Positions 40,023-48,752 of a stretch of 64,000 nucleotides of DNA are shown piece by piece; position 1 is the stretch's first letter, and every line of letters begins with the position of its first letter. The notes beneath the pieces were generated by a model. The model saw only the letters and a list, made by a program, of their open reading frames with translations, did not search any database and was not told where the DNA came from. Both the position numbers and the translations under genes were made by a program. The DNA is from Sinohyriopsis cumingii. Lineage: Eukaryota > Mollusca > Bivalvia > Unionida > Unionidae. The stretch lies in assembly GCA_028554795.2 (NCBI GenBank), contig CM068831.1, positions 59,581,180 through 59,645,179 of the forward strand, given 5' to 3'.

Positions 40023-40055
40023 TAAATTCTAAATTTAGATTAAGTGATTATTAAT

Positions 40056-40553
40056 ATGCCATACGATCACGTCAGCGTAACTCTGACCCCGGGTCAGGTG
40101 AAAAAACTTCATGCAGCAACAACAGCGCGACGAGGTTTAAGTTTAACCTTAAAAAGTAATCAACTTCACGGTGGACCTAACAAACTATCGTTAACTAAAA
40201 ATCAACACGGACATTTCACCAGAGCCAGATCAGCAAATACTGGTATTCGCTTGAATCTCTCAATAGGAGCAATCAGAGATATGATCAAAGTAGGTGGTAT
40301 TTTTCCATTGGCTGCGCTTATACCTGGGATAATAGCAGGTGCAAAAGCATTAGGATTGGGCGCACTTGGAGGGATAGGTTCCGCAATAGCAGGAAAAGTT
40401 GTTGGAAGAGGATATCGCAAAAAAAAGGGAGGATTTCTCTCCCCCTTCTCTCTTCTAGCAAAAGTGCTGCAGACGCAACAAGGATCCGGCCTTTACCTAA
40501 GACGACCCCCGTACGGATCCGGGTTAAGTCGAGCTTACCAACCTCAAATTTAG
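40056..40553 (+). CDS. pX-like basic protein with glycine-rich hydrophobic domain
   Basis: 165 residues from ATG 40,056 (MPYDHVSVTLTPGQVKKLHA); the earlier GTG is not needed. N-terminal part basic, then GGIFPLAALIPGIIAGAKAL with LGALGGIGSAIAGKVVGRGY, a hydrophobic Gly/Ala segment, and a basic tail RKKKGG. Proteins of this type recur in animal Polintons and are compared with adenovirus pX or VI. The stop at 40,553 lies inside the upstream extension of the protease frame. Confidence 0.6.
   Translation: MPYDHVSVTLTPGQVKKLHAATTARRGLSLTLKSNQLHGGPNKLSLTKNQHGHFTRARSANTGIRLNLSIGAIRDMIKVGGIFPLAALIPGIIAGAKALGLGALGGIGSAIAGKVVGRGYRKKKGGFLSPFSLLAKVLQTQQGSGLYLRRPPYGSGLSRAYQPQI
40421..40427 (+). other. Possible -1 slippery heptamer A_AAA_AAG
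   Basis: In the pX-like frame codons AAA AAA AAG (40,419-40,427) form A_AAA_AAG. A -1 shift here enters a frame that stays open through 40,607 into the protease. A GGATCCG/CGGATCC inverted pair lies about 50 nt downstream. Speculative. Confidence 0.25.
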
Positions 40554-40606
40554 ATTTAATCAGTGAAGCAAAAAAAAGGAAAATAAAATTTTTCAGAGGC
40601 GTATTT

Positions 40607-40945
40607 ATGCGAGATCAACTACCAGATAAACCAAATCCCACCGAGACAGGAATAATAAATCTCGATGAAAATTCCGGTCCTGGCACTCACTGGGTTGCCT
40701 ACGCGATTAATCCTCGCGAAGTTATTTACTTCGACTCATATGGATTAGCACCGCCAAATGAATTTATCAAATATGTGTCAAAATTAAAACTTCCAGTTTG
40801 GTATTCAACACTTCCAACACAAACATTAGCGGATCCACCAATATGCGGTCCAGAGTCAATTAATGTCCTTGATGCAATTTCAAAATCATCCAATCCTTAT
40901 CGCAAAATTTTATTTGAATATACCGTAGATAAATATCATGGTTGA
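40607..40945 (+). CDS. Adenain-like cysteine protease (start unclear)
   Basis: 112 residues from the first ATG. Motifs: GPGTHWVAYAI (catalytic His), VIYFDSYGLAPP (Asp) and DPPICGPESINVL (Cys; the Gln of the usual QCG is absent from this context and PIC precedes G). The frame is open upstream of the ATG and codes the conserved AKKRKIKFFRGVFMRDQLP segment expected at the N-terminus of Polinton proteases, but I find no ATG there. The true start is therefore non-AUG, by frameshift from the preceding gene, or lost. The stop overlaps the fibre ATG (ATGGTTGA). Confidence 0.78.
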   Translation: MRDQLPDKPNPTETGIINLDENSGPGTHWVAYAINPREVIYFDSYGLAPPNEFIKYVSKLKLPVWYSTLPTQTLADPPICGPESINVLDAISKSSNPYRKILFEYTVDKYHG

Positions 40946-42311
40946 CATTTACGGTAGATCTCTCTTTAGGAAAGAAAAAAAAGACGCAGTCGACATCGAT
41001 ACATCAAAGTTTGCAACCAAGAGCGATATTAACAATCTTTTATCGCTGTCAGAAGTTGATCCTGGTGAAGTTGCTGTTTTTCAAAATACAGAAGGGCGAT
41101 TACAAACTAGCAACGTTAAAATAACTGACATAATCAAGCGAGACGAATACCGCGATCACATTAGTCAATTTACTCGCCAATCGGAGATGGTATTAAAATC
41201 TGTTGCTGATATCGCCGATATTATAGCAAAGTTACCCCTGAAGGCCGATAAAGCATTACACGACGAACTTCAAGATAGAATGACAAAAAGACTTAACAAA
41301 CTAAATAACGATCTTAAAAAACTTGACGATATTTTAGCTAAATTTAGCAAAAAATTTGACGAGAATATAAAAACATCCAGTGATACTTCCTCCGTATCAG
41401 ATCAAGCATCACATGACGATCTTAGCGAGAAAATAAAAAAAATCAACGAGGAAATTACTAATATTCTTGCCAAAATTAACGAAGTAAATATCTCGATGAG
41501 TCAGAAAATCGATAAAACATCAATCGACGATCTCAACAAAAAAATAAAAAAAATCAACGAGGAAATTACTAATATTCTTGCCGAAATTAACGAAGTAAAT
41601 ATCTCGATGGGTCAGAAACCATCGATCGACGATCTCAACAAAAAAATCAACGAGGAAATTATTAAACTCGGTAATGTTGTTGTTCCTGAATTTACCAAGG
41701 GGATTAACTTGATGCAAGGACAAATAAAATCCATCAACGATGAAATTAACGTGGTACGTGAATTAGCGCGTCAAAAAGTCGATACATCAACGTACGACGG
41801 AGAAATTCGAGATTTAAACACGAAACTTTTTGCTGCAACAGCAAAGATTGACCAATCCGTCGATAAAACTGGTCACGCCACTGACGTAAAGCAATTAGGT
41901 AAAGAAATTGACGATATCAACACAAAAATATCGTCAATGAAACTTGGAAAATTATCGCGAATTTCGATACCAACGGAGGTAGAAACAAAAAATATTGTCT
42001 GCAATGTGCCATTTGTGTTTAAGACATACAATTATAATTGGGACCCTAAAAAAGGTATTATCGGATTTTATTTCACCGTACCAATTACCGGCGTATATCG
42101 AGTATATGTTATTTCCAAGATAAAGTTTAAAATAAAATCGAATAGTGAAATTCATGAATTCTACCCCGGATTTTTTATTATTTCTATAAAAAAAAATACC
42201 GGCGTAGTCTGCGATCTAGAACCGCCAGATAGAACCACCACAGAACCGGTGGATTATTTTGTAATTTTCGAATATTTATCGGGATTGGAAACAGTTGGTA
42301 TTCCAGGATAA
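40938..42311 (+). CDS. Trimeric coiled-coil fibre with C1q/TNF-like head
   Basis: 457 residues. A short N-terminal tail (MVDIYGRSLFRKEKKDAVDI) is followed by about 290 residues of heptad coiled coil with tandem 35-37-residue repeats around DDLNKKIKKINEEITNILA, and a C-terminal beta domain of about 120 residues with GIIGFYFTVPITGVYRVYVI, the strand pattern of C1q/TNF-like heads. This is the architecture of an adenovirus-style spike: tail to penton, shaft, receptor-binding head. Intact. It is translated with overlap from the protease gene. Receptor unknown; fold assignment is by pattern only. Confidence 0.65.
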   Translation: MVDIYGRSLFRKEKKDAVDIDTSKFATKSDINNLLSLSEVDPGEVAVFQNTEGRLQTSNVKITDIIKRDEYRDHISQFTRQSEMVLKSVADIADIIAKLPLKADKALHDELQDRMTKRLNKLNNDLKKLDDILAKFSKKFDENIKTSSDTSSVSDQASHDDLSEKIKKINEEITNILAKINEVNISMSQKIDKTSIDDLNKKIKKINEEITNILAEINEVNISMGQKPSIDDLNKKINEEIIKLGNVVVPEFTKGINLMQGQIKSINDEINVVRELARQKVDTSTYDGEIRDLNTKLFAATAKIDQSVDKTGHATDVKQLGKEIDDINTKISSMKLGKLSRISIPTEVETKNIVCNVPFVFKTYNYNWDPKKGIIGFYFTVPITGVYRVYVISKIKFKIKSNSEIHEFYPGFFIISIKKNTGVVCDLEPPDRTTTEPVDYFVIFEYLSGLETVGIPG

Positions 42312-42351
42312 ACATGATAATCCCGTAATTGTTATCGTAAGATACTAATAA

Positions 42352-42882
42352 ATGACCGCATCTGATTACCGTTACAATCAGGCGCGATCATGGCAGGATT
42401 CGTTGCGAAAACAACTTGACGATTATCAAACAAAAATAAATAAATACCAGCGCAAATTAGTTATCATTGATGTTGCAGTGTACGCGGTATCAGCTGTAGT
42501 TGCTGGTGCAGGAATAATTTTATCCGCGGTAACAATGATAGCGCCAATCGTAGCAACAATAATAATCTCGTCAACAACAGCAATCGCGGGTGTTCTAAAT
42601 ATCATCGCGAAAAAAATATCATCTTGCACAAATGAGAAACTATATTTGTACAAAAACAAACTAACTAAGGTAAATGACGCGTATTCGAAGTTATCATTGT
42701 TACTTTCGGAGAGTCTCAATGATGGTATTATATCCGATCTAGAATTTTCTGCAATGATCGGTATTTACTCGGAGATTGAACAAATGAATATTAATAATGT
42801 CCGATCTAGCCCAGATAGTGACAAACACGACACCGCCAACAACAACGTTAATATCGCTAAGTTCAACGAAACCCGAGTTTAG
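42352..42882 (+). CDS. Membrane protein with hydrophobic hairpin
   Basis: 176 residues. An N-terminal amphipathic helix (SWQDSLRKQLDDYQTKINKY) is followed by two adjacent hydrophobic spans (VAVYAVSAVVAGAGIILSAV and APIVATIIISSTTAIAGVLN) and a soluble helical tail. The 3' end overlaps the penton gene by 86 bp in another frame. The Ala/Gly-rich hairpin resembles membrane-active proteins. It lies between fibre and penton, like the membrane gene next to the element 1 penton, though the sequences are not clearly related. Confidence 0.55.
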   Translation: MTASDYRYNQARSWQDSLRKQLDDYQTKINKYQRKLVIIDVAVYAVSAVVAGAGIILSAVTMIAPIVATIIISSTTAIAGVLNIIAKKISSCTNEKLYLYKNKLTKVNDAYSKLSLLLSESLNDGIISDLEFSAMIGIYSEIEQMNINNVRSSPDSDKHDTANNNVNIAKFNETRV

Positions 42883-44347
42883 CATTAATTTCTCAACACC
42901 AATCAGCGTCAACGAAATTGCATTAACACAGTTGCGTGTCTACAACAGCTGGCCTAATGTTAGATCAAAATCATTCGGTAATTTGATGTCAAATAATTCA
43001 CTAGTTTTTGCAAATAAGAATAAACCCGATGGAACACCGGATTGGATCGTTGTTGGTATACCAACGGGCAGTTATGAAATTGATCAGCTGAATAATGAGT
43101 TTACCACTAGAATATCAAATTTAACCGGCGATGCTACTCCGGGAATAAAGATATCTTCACATGATCCAACATTATCGTCAATGATAGAAGTGAAATCACC
43201 GTACATGGTAGATATTTACCAATCATCGATTAGAAATATATTAGGTTGGCCCGAGGTCGCACCTCTGGTAGAACCAAAGAAATCGGATGTTATTATTCCA
43301 GGTTGGTATGATGAAACCCTTCCAGAACTACCGGAACCAAAGAAATCGGATTTTACAACCGACGAAGGATGGTATGGAGATATCAAACACAAACCTTTGA
43401 TCCACAGCGCCATCAATCTCATGAATAACCACAAAATTAACCTAGTAATGTTCGCTTTCACTTTTATTAACGAAAGAATTCTCTCATGGCTGCCTCTTCC
43501 TAAAATCCCCCCAGATGTGAAAATCTTCGACGCTACCCACATTAACAGGATAATAGCCCCCATAGACGGTATCTTGGTAAGAAGAACCCTCGACGAGTTT
43601 ATTCAAGAACACGAATCACAATTAAATTTATTGCGAGGATCATTTCATGAATGCATCCTAAATAAATCAGGTTCATGCAGCGAAATTATAAAGCATGTGA
43701 AAATTTTAAATCAACTTGCGAATGATATTGAATATTATCATGATATGTTTATTCGGGCGATAGTCGACGATATATCAATTGCCGACTATGTTCTTCCTAT
43801 TAGCAAATTCGAGTTGATCAAGAACTCGGGTGAGAAACAAAAATTCATGAGAGTATTTGAATTAACCGAGGAAACACTGCCAAATTTCAAATTTCCCAAT
43901 TCTGATTTTGATGCGATGAGAAAATCCGTCACTGATACCATTGATGATTTATTTCCGAAATTACATGCCTCATGGACCAAAAAAATATATTCAGAATTGA
44001 TTCTCAAACACAATAATGATCCTGCCGGGCAAGGGCGGCATATCTCGCCTGGTATCGTCAATATAACGGAAGTTATCGCGATTTATCTTCACGCGGATGT
44101 TGTCGAGGGTAGTTACAATGTTGATGCGTCAGAGTCAAATCAAGCCCATCAGGGTTTTATATTGTATTCATTTTCACCTAGCGCATCTCCTGGTTATTTG
44201 ATAATCAAGGAACCAATGAATCCGTTTTACCTGCGATGTCATAATCGATTTTTATCAAGAATAAATTTCAAACTAACGGATCAGAAAGGAAATTTACTTG
44301 ATATACGCGGGGAAACTGTGAGTATCAATCTTTTGGTGAAATCATAA
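42797..44347 (+). CDS. Penton protein with large internal insertion
   Basis: 516 residues, longer than usual Polinton pentons (about 250-320). The N-terminal part, ISVNEIALTQLRVYNSWPNV with GIPTGSYEIDQLNNEFTTRI, and the C-terminal part, LSRINFKLTDQKGNLLDIRG, are family-like and would form one jelly roll. Between them (residues about 150-420) is a helical domain starting with two EPKKSD repeats, each followed within a few residues by GWY, and including HINRIIAPIDGILVRRTLDE. The 2a fragment ends the same way. The insertion would project from the vertex. The reading frame is intact. Confidence 0.65.
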   Translation: MSDLAQIVTNTTPPTTTLISLSSTKPEFSINFSTPISVNEIALTQLRVYNSWPNVRSKSFGNLMSNNSLVFANKNKPDGTPDWIVVGIPTGSYEIDQLNNEFTTRISNLTGDATPGIKISSHDPTLSSMIEVKSPYMVDIYQSSIRNILGWPEVAPLVEPKKSDVIIPGWYDETLPELPEPKKSDFTTDEGWYGDIKHKPLIHSAINLMNNHKINLVMFAFTFINERILSWLPLPKIPPDVKIFDATHINRIIAPIDGILVRRTLDEFIQEHESQLNLLRGSFHECILNKSGSCSEIIKHVKILNQLANDIEYYHDMFIRAIVDDISIADYVLPISKFELIKNSGEKQKFMRVFELTEETLPNFKFPNSDFDAMRKSVTDTIDDLFPKLHASWTKKIYSELILKHNNDPAGQGRHISPGIVNITEVIAIYLHADVVEGSYNVDASESNQAHQGFILYSFSPSASPGYLIIKEPMNPFYLRCHNRFLSRINFKLTDQKGNLLDIRGETVSINLLVKS

Positions 44348-44467
44348 ATTTTCAAATCGCAAGTGAATTTGTTAAATCTGTCTCCGTAAGAAAAATAGGC
44401 GAAAAAAATAAATAAAAACCAGGGGAATATTCAAAATTAATCTTTTTTTTTGTTTTGCAGAAATTAT

Positions 44468-44842
44468 TCAGGATATAGATGATTCCCTAATTTTACTTTC
44501 ATCGACAAGTTTTTTCAGTTGCCTGACACGCGAACTTGTAATTTTTCGTGATTCATAAGCGTCTGATAAAATCAATCTAGCATTTTCTACTAGCATCGAT
44601 AATTTAACAAAATCCTCGATGTGATTATCGCTGACTGTCGCAAGTGATTGATATATCGCGATTTGGATTTTCTTTATTAATTTATATTCCGACGGCAGCG
44701 TATATTTATATTCAAGTTTTCCTTGAACAATCATTTCAAATTCAGATCGAATTTTATTTGTGTCTAACTCCGATGGAAGATTTATCTTTTTCTTCAGATC
44801 ATCAATCGCTGCAATGATGTCGTTTATTATTTCTTCGTCCAT
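44468..44842 (-). CDS. Small helical protein, element 2 family
   Basis: 124 residues (MDEEIINDIIAAIDDLKKKI), homologous to the gene at 35,258-35,635: the same helical core YTLPSEYKLIKKIQIAIYQS and basic C-terminus. The start follows ATTAATATAATG. It lies 23 bp downstream of the HNH gene and converges on the penton gene. No known family. Conservation between the diverged halves argues that it is a real gene. Confidence 0.62.
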   Translation of the reverse strand: MDEEIINDIIAAIDDLKKKINLPSELDTNKIRSEFEMIVQGKLEYKYTLPSEYKLIKKIQIAIYQSLATVSDNHIEDFVKLSMLVENARLILSDAYESRKITSSRVRQLKKLVDESKIRESSIS

Positions 44843-44865
44843 TATATTAATTTTGTAGTATTTAA

Positions 44866-45447
44866 TTATTCTTCGTCGTCGTCATCATCATGATCTTCGT
44901 CATCATTGAATATTATTGGTACATAAGAGAATCTGATCCACTCGCCGAGATTGTAGGAAAATGTTCTGTGAATTATTCCCTCCGCTGCTCGCCACACCGA
45001 TATTACATTAATTTCATAATACTTTGCAGCAGCATTTATCGACTCAAATATAATTTTTTCATTTGTTTCTAGATTTATCGACTCAACTGATTTGGCATAT
45101 TTCGGATACCTTCCAGAATTACCTGAGGAACAATTTTCACTTTGAGTCACAGCTCGAAGATTGGAAAGTTTGTTGTTGAGTTTATTTCCATCGATATGAT
45201 CTATAACCAAATTATCATTGATGAGTCCATGAAAACATTCGAATGTAAATCGATGAACGAAGTAATGTGTGTTTCTTCGTATATTATTTTTATTGATTGT
45301 AAATCTGAGATATCCATTCATATCAACAAAACCAACAAAATTCTTTGTTCTGATGTGTCTGACATTTCCATCCTTGGATGCTTCGTAACCATCAATGATG
45401 GGATGTGATTTATATTCACTCATGGGAATCGTTGATTTCATTTCCAT
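44866..45447 (-). CDS. HNH homing-type endonuclease
   Basis: 193 residues from a start after AATATTATATATG. HYFVHRFTFECFHGLI and LVIDHIDGNKLNNKLSNLRA with TQSENCSSGN form the HNH_3 nuclease; FESINAAAKYYEINVISVW is the modular helix-turn-helix. The extreme C-terminus is a run of Asp/Glu. Homologous to the 33,271 gene and in the same cassette position, 10 bp downstream of the zinc ribbon. Intact, so possibly active. Confidence 0.8.
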   Translation of the reverse strand: MEMKSTIPMSEYKSHPIIDGYEASKDGNVRHIRTKNFVGFVDMNGYLRFTINKNNIRRNTHYFVHRFTFECFHGLINDNLVIDHIDGNKLNNKLSNLRAVTQSENCSSGNSGRYPKYAKSVESINLETNEKIIFESINAAAKYYEINVISVWRAAEGIIHRTFSYNLGEWIRFSYVPIIFNDDEDHDDDDDEE

Positions 45448-45457
45448 ATATAATATT

Positions 45458-45748
45458 TTATAAGTCTAAATCATAATTTGCTTTGAAACGATTAATATAA
45501 TCTTCTTCACAAGAAATTACTGATAAAGATTTCTTTTCATAATATCTTCGTAACTCACGATATTTCTTTCCACCACAAGAAAAACACAATCGAGTCTTTC
45601 CTCGAATGCCAACTTGGCAAACTAAGCATCGTTGTGGTCCTTTGTTACCTCGTCGAACTTCGTATATATGAGCGCCGCAATATTCACCTCTGCAGGATTT
45701 GTCACATGACTTTGTTGATCCGACTATTATCCACGCACATTGCTTCAT
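45458..45748 (-). CDS. Zinc-ribbon protein of element 2 family
   Basis: 96 residues. MKQCAWIIVGSTKSCDKSCR with CRGEYCGAH, then RCLVCQVGIRGKTRLCFSCG and RELRRYYEKK: three Cys clusters conserved with the genes at 32,961 and 27,851. Its ATG (after AAATTATAATG) is separated by only 31 bp from the divergent PolB-helicase ATG, so both promoters must lie in or at the start codons. Function unknown. Confidence 0.7.
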   Translation of the reverse strand: MKQCAWIIVGSTKSCDKSCRGEYCGAHIYEVRRGNKGPQRCLVCQVGIRGKTRLCFSCGGKKYRELRRYYEKKSLSVISCEEDYINRFKANYDLDL

Positions 45749-45779
45749 TATAATTTAAACATTTGTCTAAAATATAATA

Positions 45780-48752
45780 ATGGATTTATTTGATCTTGAT
45801 GAGGCAGAATATATCATTCCTGAAGTAGATCGTGCAAAGAAAGAATTTTTCGATGATGGAGCGATTCATACCTGGTCGACATGGAAAACTAATTTTGTTG
45901 ATGCTACGATGAATCTGGAGCGAGCAAAGAAGATAATCGAACATATAAAATCTGAACACAAAGAGGAGCGATTTATCTTTGGAATAAAATTTATCGCACA
46001 AATGCCCGATGACACTTGGATTATTCGCGATAAAAGAGATCCAGTACGCGGCGGTAAGAAAAATGTCGTTCTTGATAAAAATTCGAAGCCGGGATTGTTA
46101 TTAGGGATTGATGGTCCTTATTATGCTAGGGCGTATCCTTCTAGTGCTGTAGTGTATGGAATTTATCGGCTGAATAATAATCCTGATGCGAAAAATTTAC
46201 CTGCGATGAAAGAATCTCCGATGATAAATTGCGTGGCTGAACGCGTTATCGAGCATATGAAAAACGCTTGTCGTGGATCTGGTCTGACTCAATTAAGACT
46301 GGATAAAATTAATTTATGGGCAAGGACGGTTACTGATGGTGCATCGATTGATGATGTTGCTGCGCTGAGCAAGAAACTTAAATTTCCTATTACGGTTAAA
46401 ACGTTATCGGGTGAAATATTATATTCGTCACCGTATAAGTCTCGAGGAACACCAATCGAAATTGTTGATCATAATTCACATGCGTGGAGTCAGTCGGTAA
46501 TGATATTTCCACGAGATCGTGTTGTTAAATTTTATCCCGTGGAAGAATCCAAAGACAATTCTGATGCAATGTTTAGGTTTATCAAACTATTAGCCAAGTC
46601 CGATCCAATATCGATTTGGTTATTTTCTAGCGAAGAAAGATACGATCAATTTATCTTACCACGCGGAGATATTTACCGAGATGAAATATTACACGAAGCG
46701 ATGAGAAATATCGCGGAGAAGTATTCGTCAAATCCAGATCGATTACTGACAAATTGCTTTACTGTTCCGTCTGTTGCTGCTCATGCTGCCAGAGAAAGAA
46801 ATTCGTGGAAACCTACAAGAAATGAATTTCTCAATGATATTCAACTTAGTTGTATCGAATACGGCCATGGAGGATTATGGAATACCAAATATTATTTCGA
46901 GGATATGATTTCCGTTGATATGAGCGCATGCTATCCTGGAAGTTTCCTTGGATACGGCGATTGTGCAGATTACTTTGCTAAATTCGGTCATCCCACCAAC
47001 GAGATGACTAGAGTTGCAATTAACGGACCGTTACCCGATTTTGTCATGACAGGATTCGCTAATGTTACTTCGTTTGAACTTGCTGAAAATTTGCATAAAA
47101 TTTGTTATATTTGGTTTGGTCGGCATTTATCTCAGCGAAGATGGGTCCCTACGGTATTGTTGAGATTTATGTTGGATTCGTCGATGTTGATATCGCTGAC
47201 GGTAAGTGAAGCGATTATATCGTATAGAAAGCAGACCGAGGTGTGGTTACCCACGGATTGTGAGAACGCGAAAGATATTGGAAGAAAAATAATTGGTAAA
47301 TTTACTCAAGGAGGATCAGTTGATCATAAACATCGCCATGCTAGGTTATTTATCAATGATGCCGAGGTGGATTTTATTATTGCTGATACAGTATCGCGCG
47401 GAATATTCTGCAACAGAGAAAATATTATTATTGATGGAGAAAAGTTAGGTACCGTGATTAGTTATCTTGATGGAGAGTCAGCACAATATACGCATTTGAG
47501 ATCGTCAATGCTAGCTTATGTCAGTATTAATTTACTGTCGATGATAAATAAATTTGCTGATATCGCGGTAAGGGTTGCAACGGATTCGTTTTATATCGAT
47601 AAAAAATTCCAATGTAGGTTGGAGAATTTAATCGCCGATGGTTCATGGGGAACCTGGAGAATAAAGAATGAGGATATTCTAGATTATTGTGAAGACGCTG
47701 ATGTGGAAGATTGCAATAAGTTTCATAAAAACCAATATGATGAAATATCAACAGCAGCATCCGCATTCGATCCGATTTCACGAAATAAATTTGTTTACAT
47801 GAATGGTCCTGGCGGTAGTGGTAAAACTACACGAGCAATAAACTTATTTTCAAATTCTGATATGATCGTGTTAACTCCAACTCACAGACTAGCAAGAGAA
47901 ATAAAGCAGCGTGGTGTTAATTCTTGTACTTATCACAGTTATTTCAAATATAGTGGTGGATTGTGGGATCCGGCTCGAATGGGAAACAAGTACGTTAATA
48001 AGATTATAATATTTGATGAAATTTGCACAGTAAATTTAGTTATACTAAAATCATTCCTAAGTTGGTTGGAAGAGAAAAACACCGCAGTAATAATGTGCGG
48101 CGATCACGGCCAACCTGATCCTATTGATGGCGAATCTCCTCATAGATGGCTTAGAAATTTTGTGGATTATTATGAAGAGATTGATGCTGATTATAGATCT
48201 AATGATATTTTACTGACCGAGTTTAAAAAAATGATTCGATTACAACCGAATAAGTTTCAATGTGATGTGATGAGAAAAATAATTGATGAGACTCCGATGG
48301 ATAATTTTCTAACTTTGTGGCGTCCAGATCATTTGATCGTTGCTAGCAGAAAAATTGTTCGTGATAATATTCAAGAAATACTATTTAAGCTTCACTGTGA
48401 GAAATTTCCAACGTTGCAGGTTCCGTTATGCTATAAGCCCGCTGATACTAGGAAACAAAATATTAATGTTACTTTGCCATGCGGAGAAGAAAAAATATTA
48501 GTTTTGAATGATATTATTTTCGTTGATATTAATCTTGTCAATGATGCGATAAACGCAGAAAGATCTCCATGGAAACTCGGATACGCAGCAACGATACATT
48601 CATCACAGGGATTAACAGTAGATGGCCAGGTCTGGATCGTCGATGACAGAATTTCCTGGTCAAATTTAGTTTATCTGGCCGTGTCTCGAGTAAGAAAATT
48701 ATCTCAGTTAGGTAGAATTAAATTTCACATTAACGACGATGGTGGTAATTGA
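45780..48752 (+). CDS. DNA polymerase B-SF1 helicase fusion
   Basis: 990 residues, intact. The N-terminal 370 residues lack a recognisable DxE/NxxxYD exonuclease. Motif A ISVDMSACYPGSFLGYGD has its Asp at 380; GRKIIGKFTQGG is a candidate motif B; HLRSSMLAYVSINLLSMI leads into motif C RVATDSFYID at about 598-607, with ATDS in place of DTDS. The helicase follows: Walker A GPGGSGKT 676-683, DE 746-747, motif III GDHGQ 774-778, ATIHSSQG 937-944 and VSRVRK 968-973, a Pif1/RecD-like SF1 set. It probably replicates the viral genome. The 2a homologue has an extra C-terminal HNH domain. The end overlaps the convergent integrase by 28 bp. Confidence 0.83.
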   Translation: MDLFDLDEAEYIIPEVDRAKKEFFDDGAIHTWSTWKTNFVDATMNLERAKKIIEHIKSEHKEERFIFGIKFIAQMPDDTWIIRDKRDPVRGGKKNVVLDKNSKPGLLLGIDGPYYARAYPSSAVVYGIYRLNNNPDAKNLPAMKESPMINCVAERVIEHMKNACRGSGLTQLRLDKINLWARTVTDGASIDDVAALSKKLKFPITVKTLSGEILYSSPYKSRGTPIEIVDHNSHAWSQSVMIFPRDRVVKFYPVEESKDNSDAMFRFIKLLAKSDPISIWLFSSEERYDQFILPRGDIYRDEILHEAMRNIAEKYSSNPDRLLTNCFTVPSVAAHAARERNSWKPTRNEFLNDIQLSCIEYGHGGLWNTKYYFEDMISVDMSACYPGSFLGYGDCADYFAKFGHPTNEMTRVAINGPLPDFVMTGFANVTSFELAENLHKICYIWFGRHLSQRRWVPTVLLRFMLDSSMLISLTVSEAIISYRKQTEVWLPTDCENAKDIGRKIIGKFTQGGSVDHKHRHARLFINDAEVDFIIADTVSRGIFCNRENIIIDGEKLGTVISYLDGESAQYTHLRSSMLAYVSINLLSMINKFADIAVRVATDSFYIDKKFQCRLENLIADGSWGTWRIKNEDILDYCEDADVEDCNKFHKNQYDEISTAASAFDPISRNKFVYMNGPGGSGKTTRAINLFSNSDMIVLTPTHRLAREIKQRGVNSCTYHSYFKYSGGLWDPARMGNKYVNKIIIFDEICTVNLVILKSFLSWLEEKNTAVIMCGDHGQPDPIDGESPHRWLRNFVDYYEEIDADYRSNDILLTEFKKMIRLQPNKFQCDVMRKIIDETPMDNFLTLWRPDHLIVASRKIVRDNIQEILFKLHCEKFPTLQVPLCYKPADTRKQNINVTLPCGEEKILVLNDIIFVDINLVNDAINAERSPWKLGYAATIHSSQGLTVDGQVWIVDDRISWSNLVYLAVSRVRKLSQLGRIKFHINDDGGN

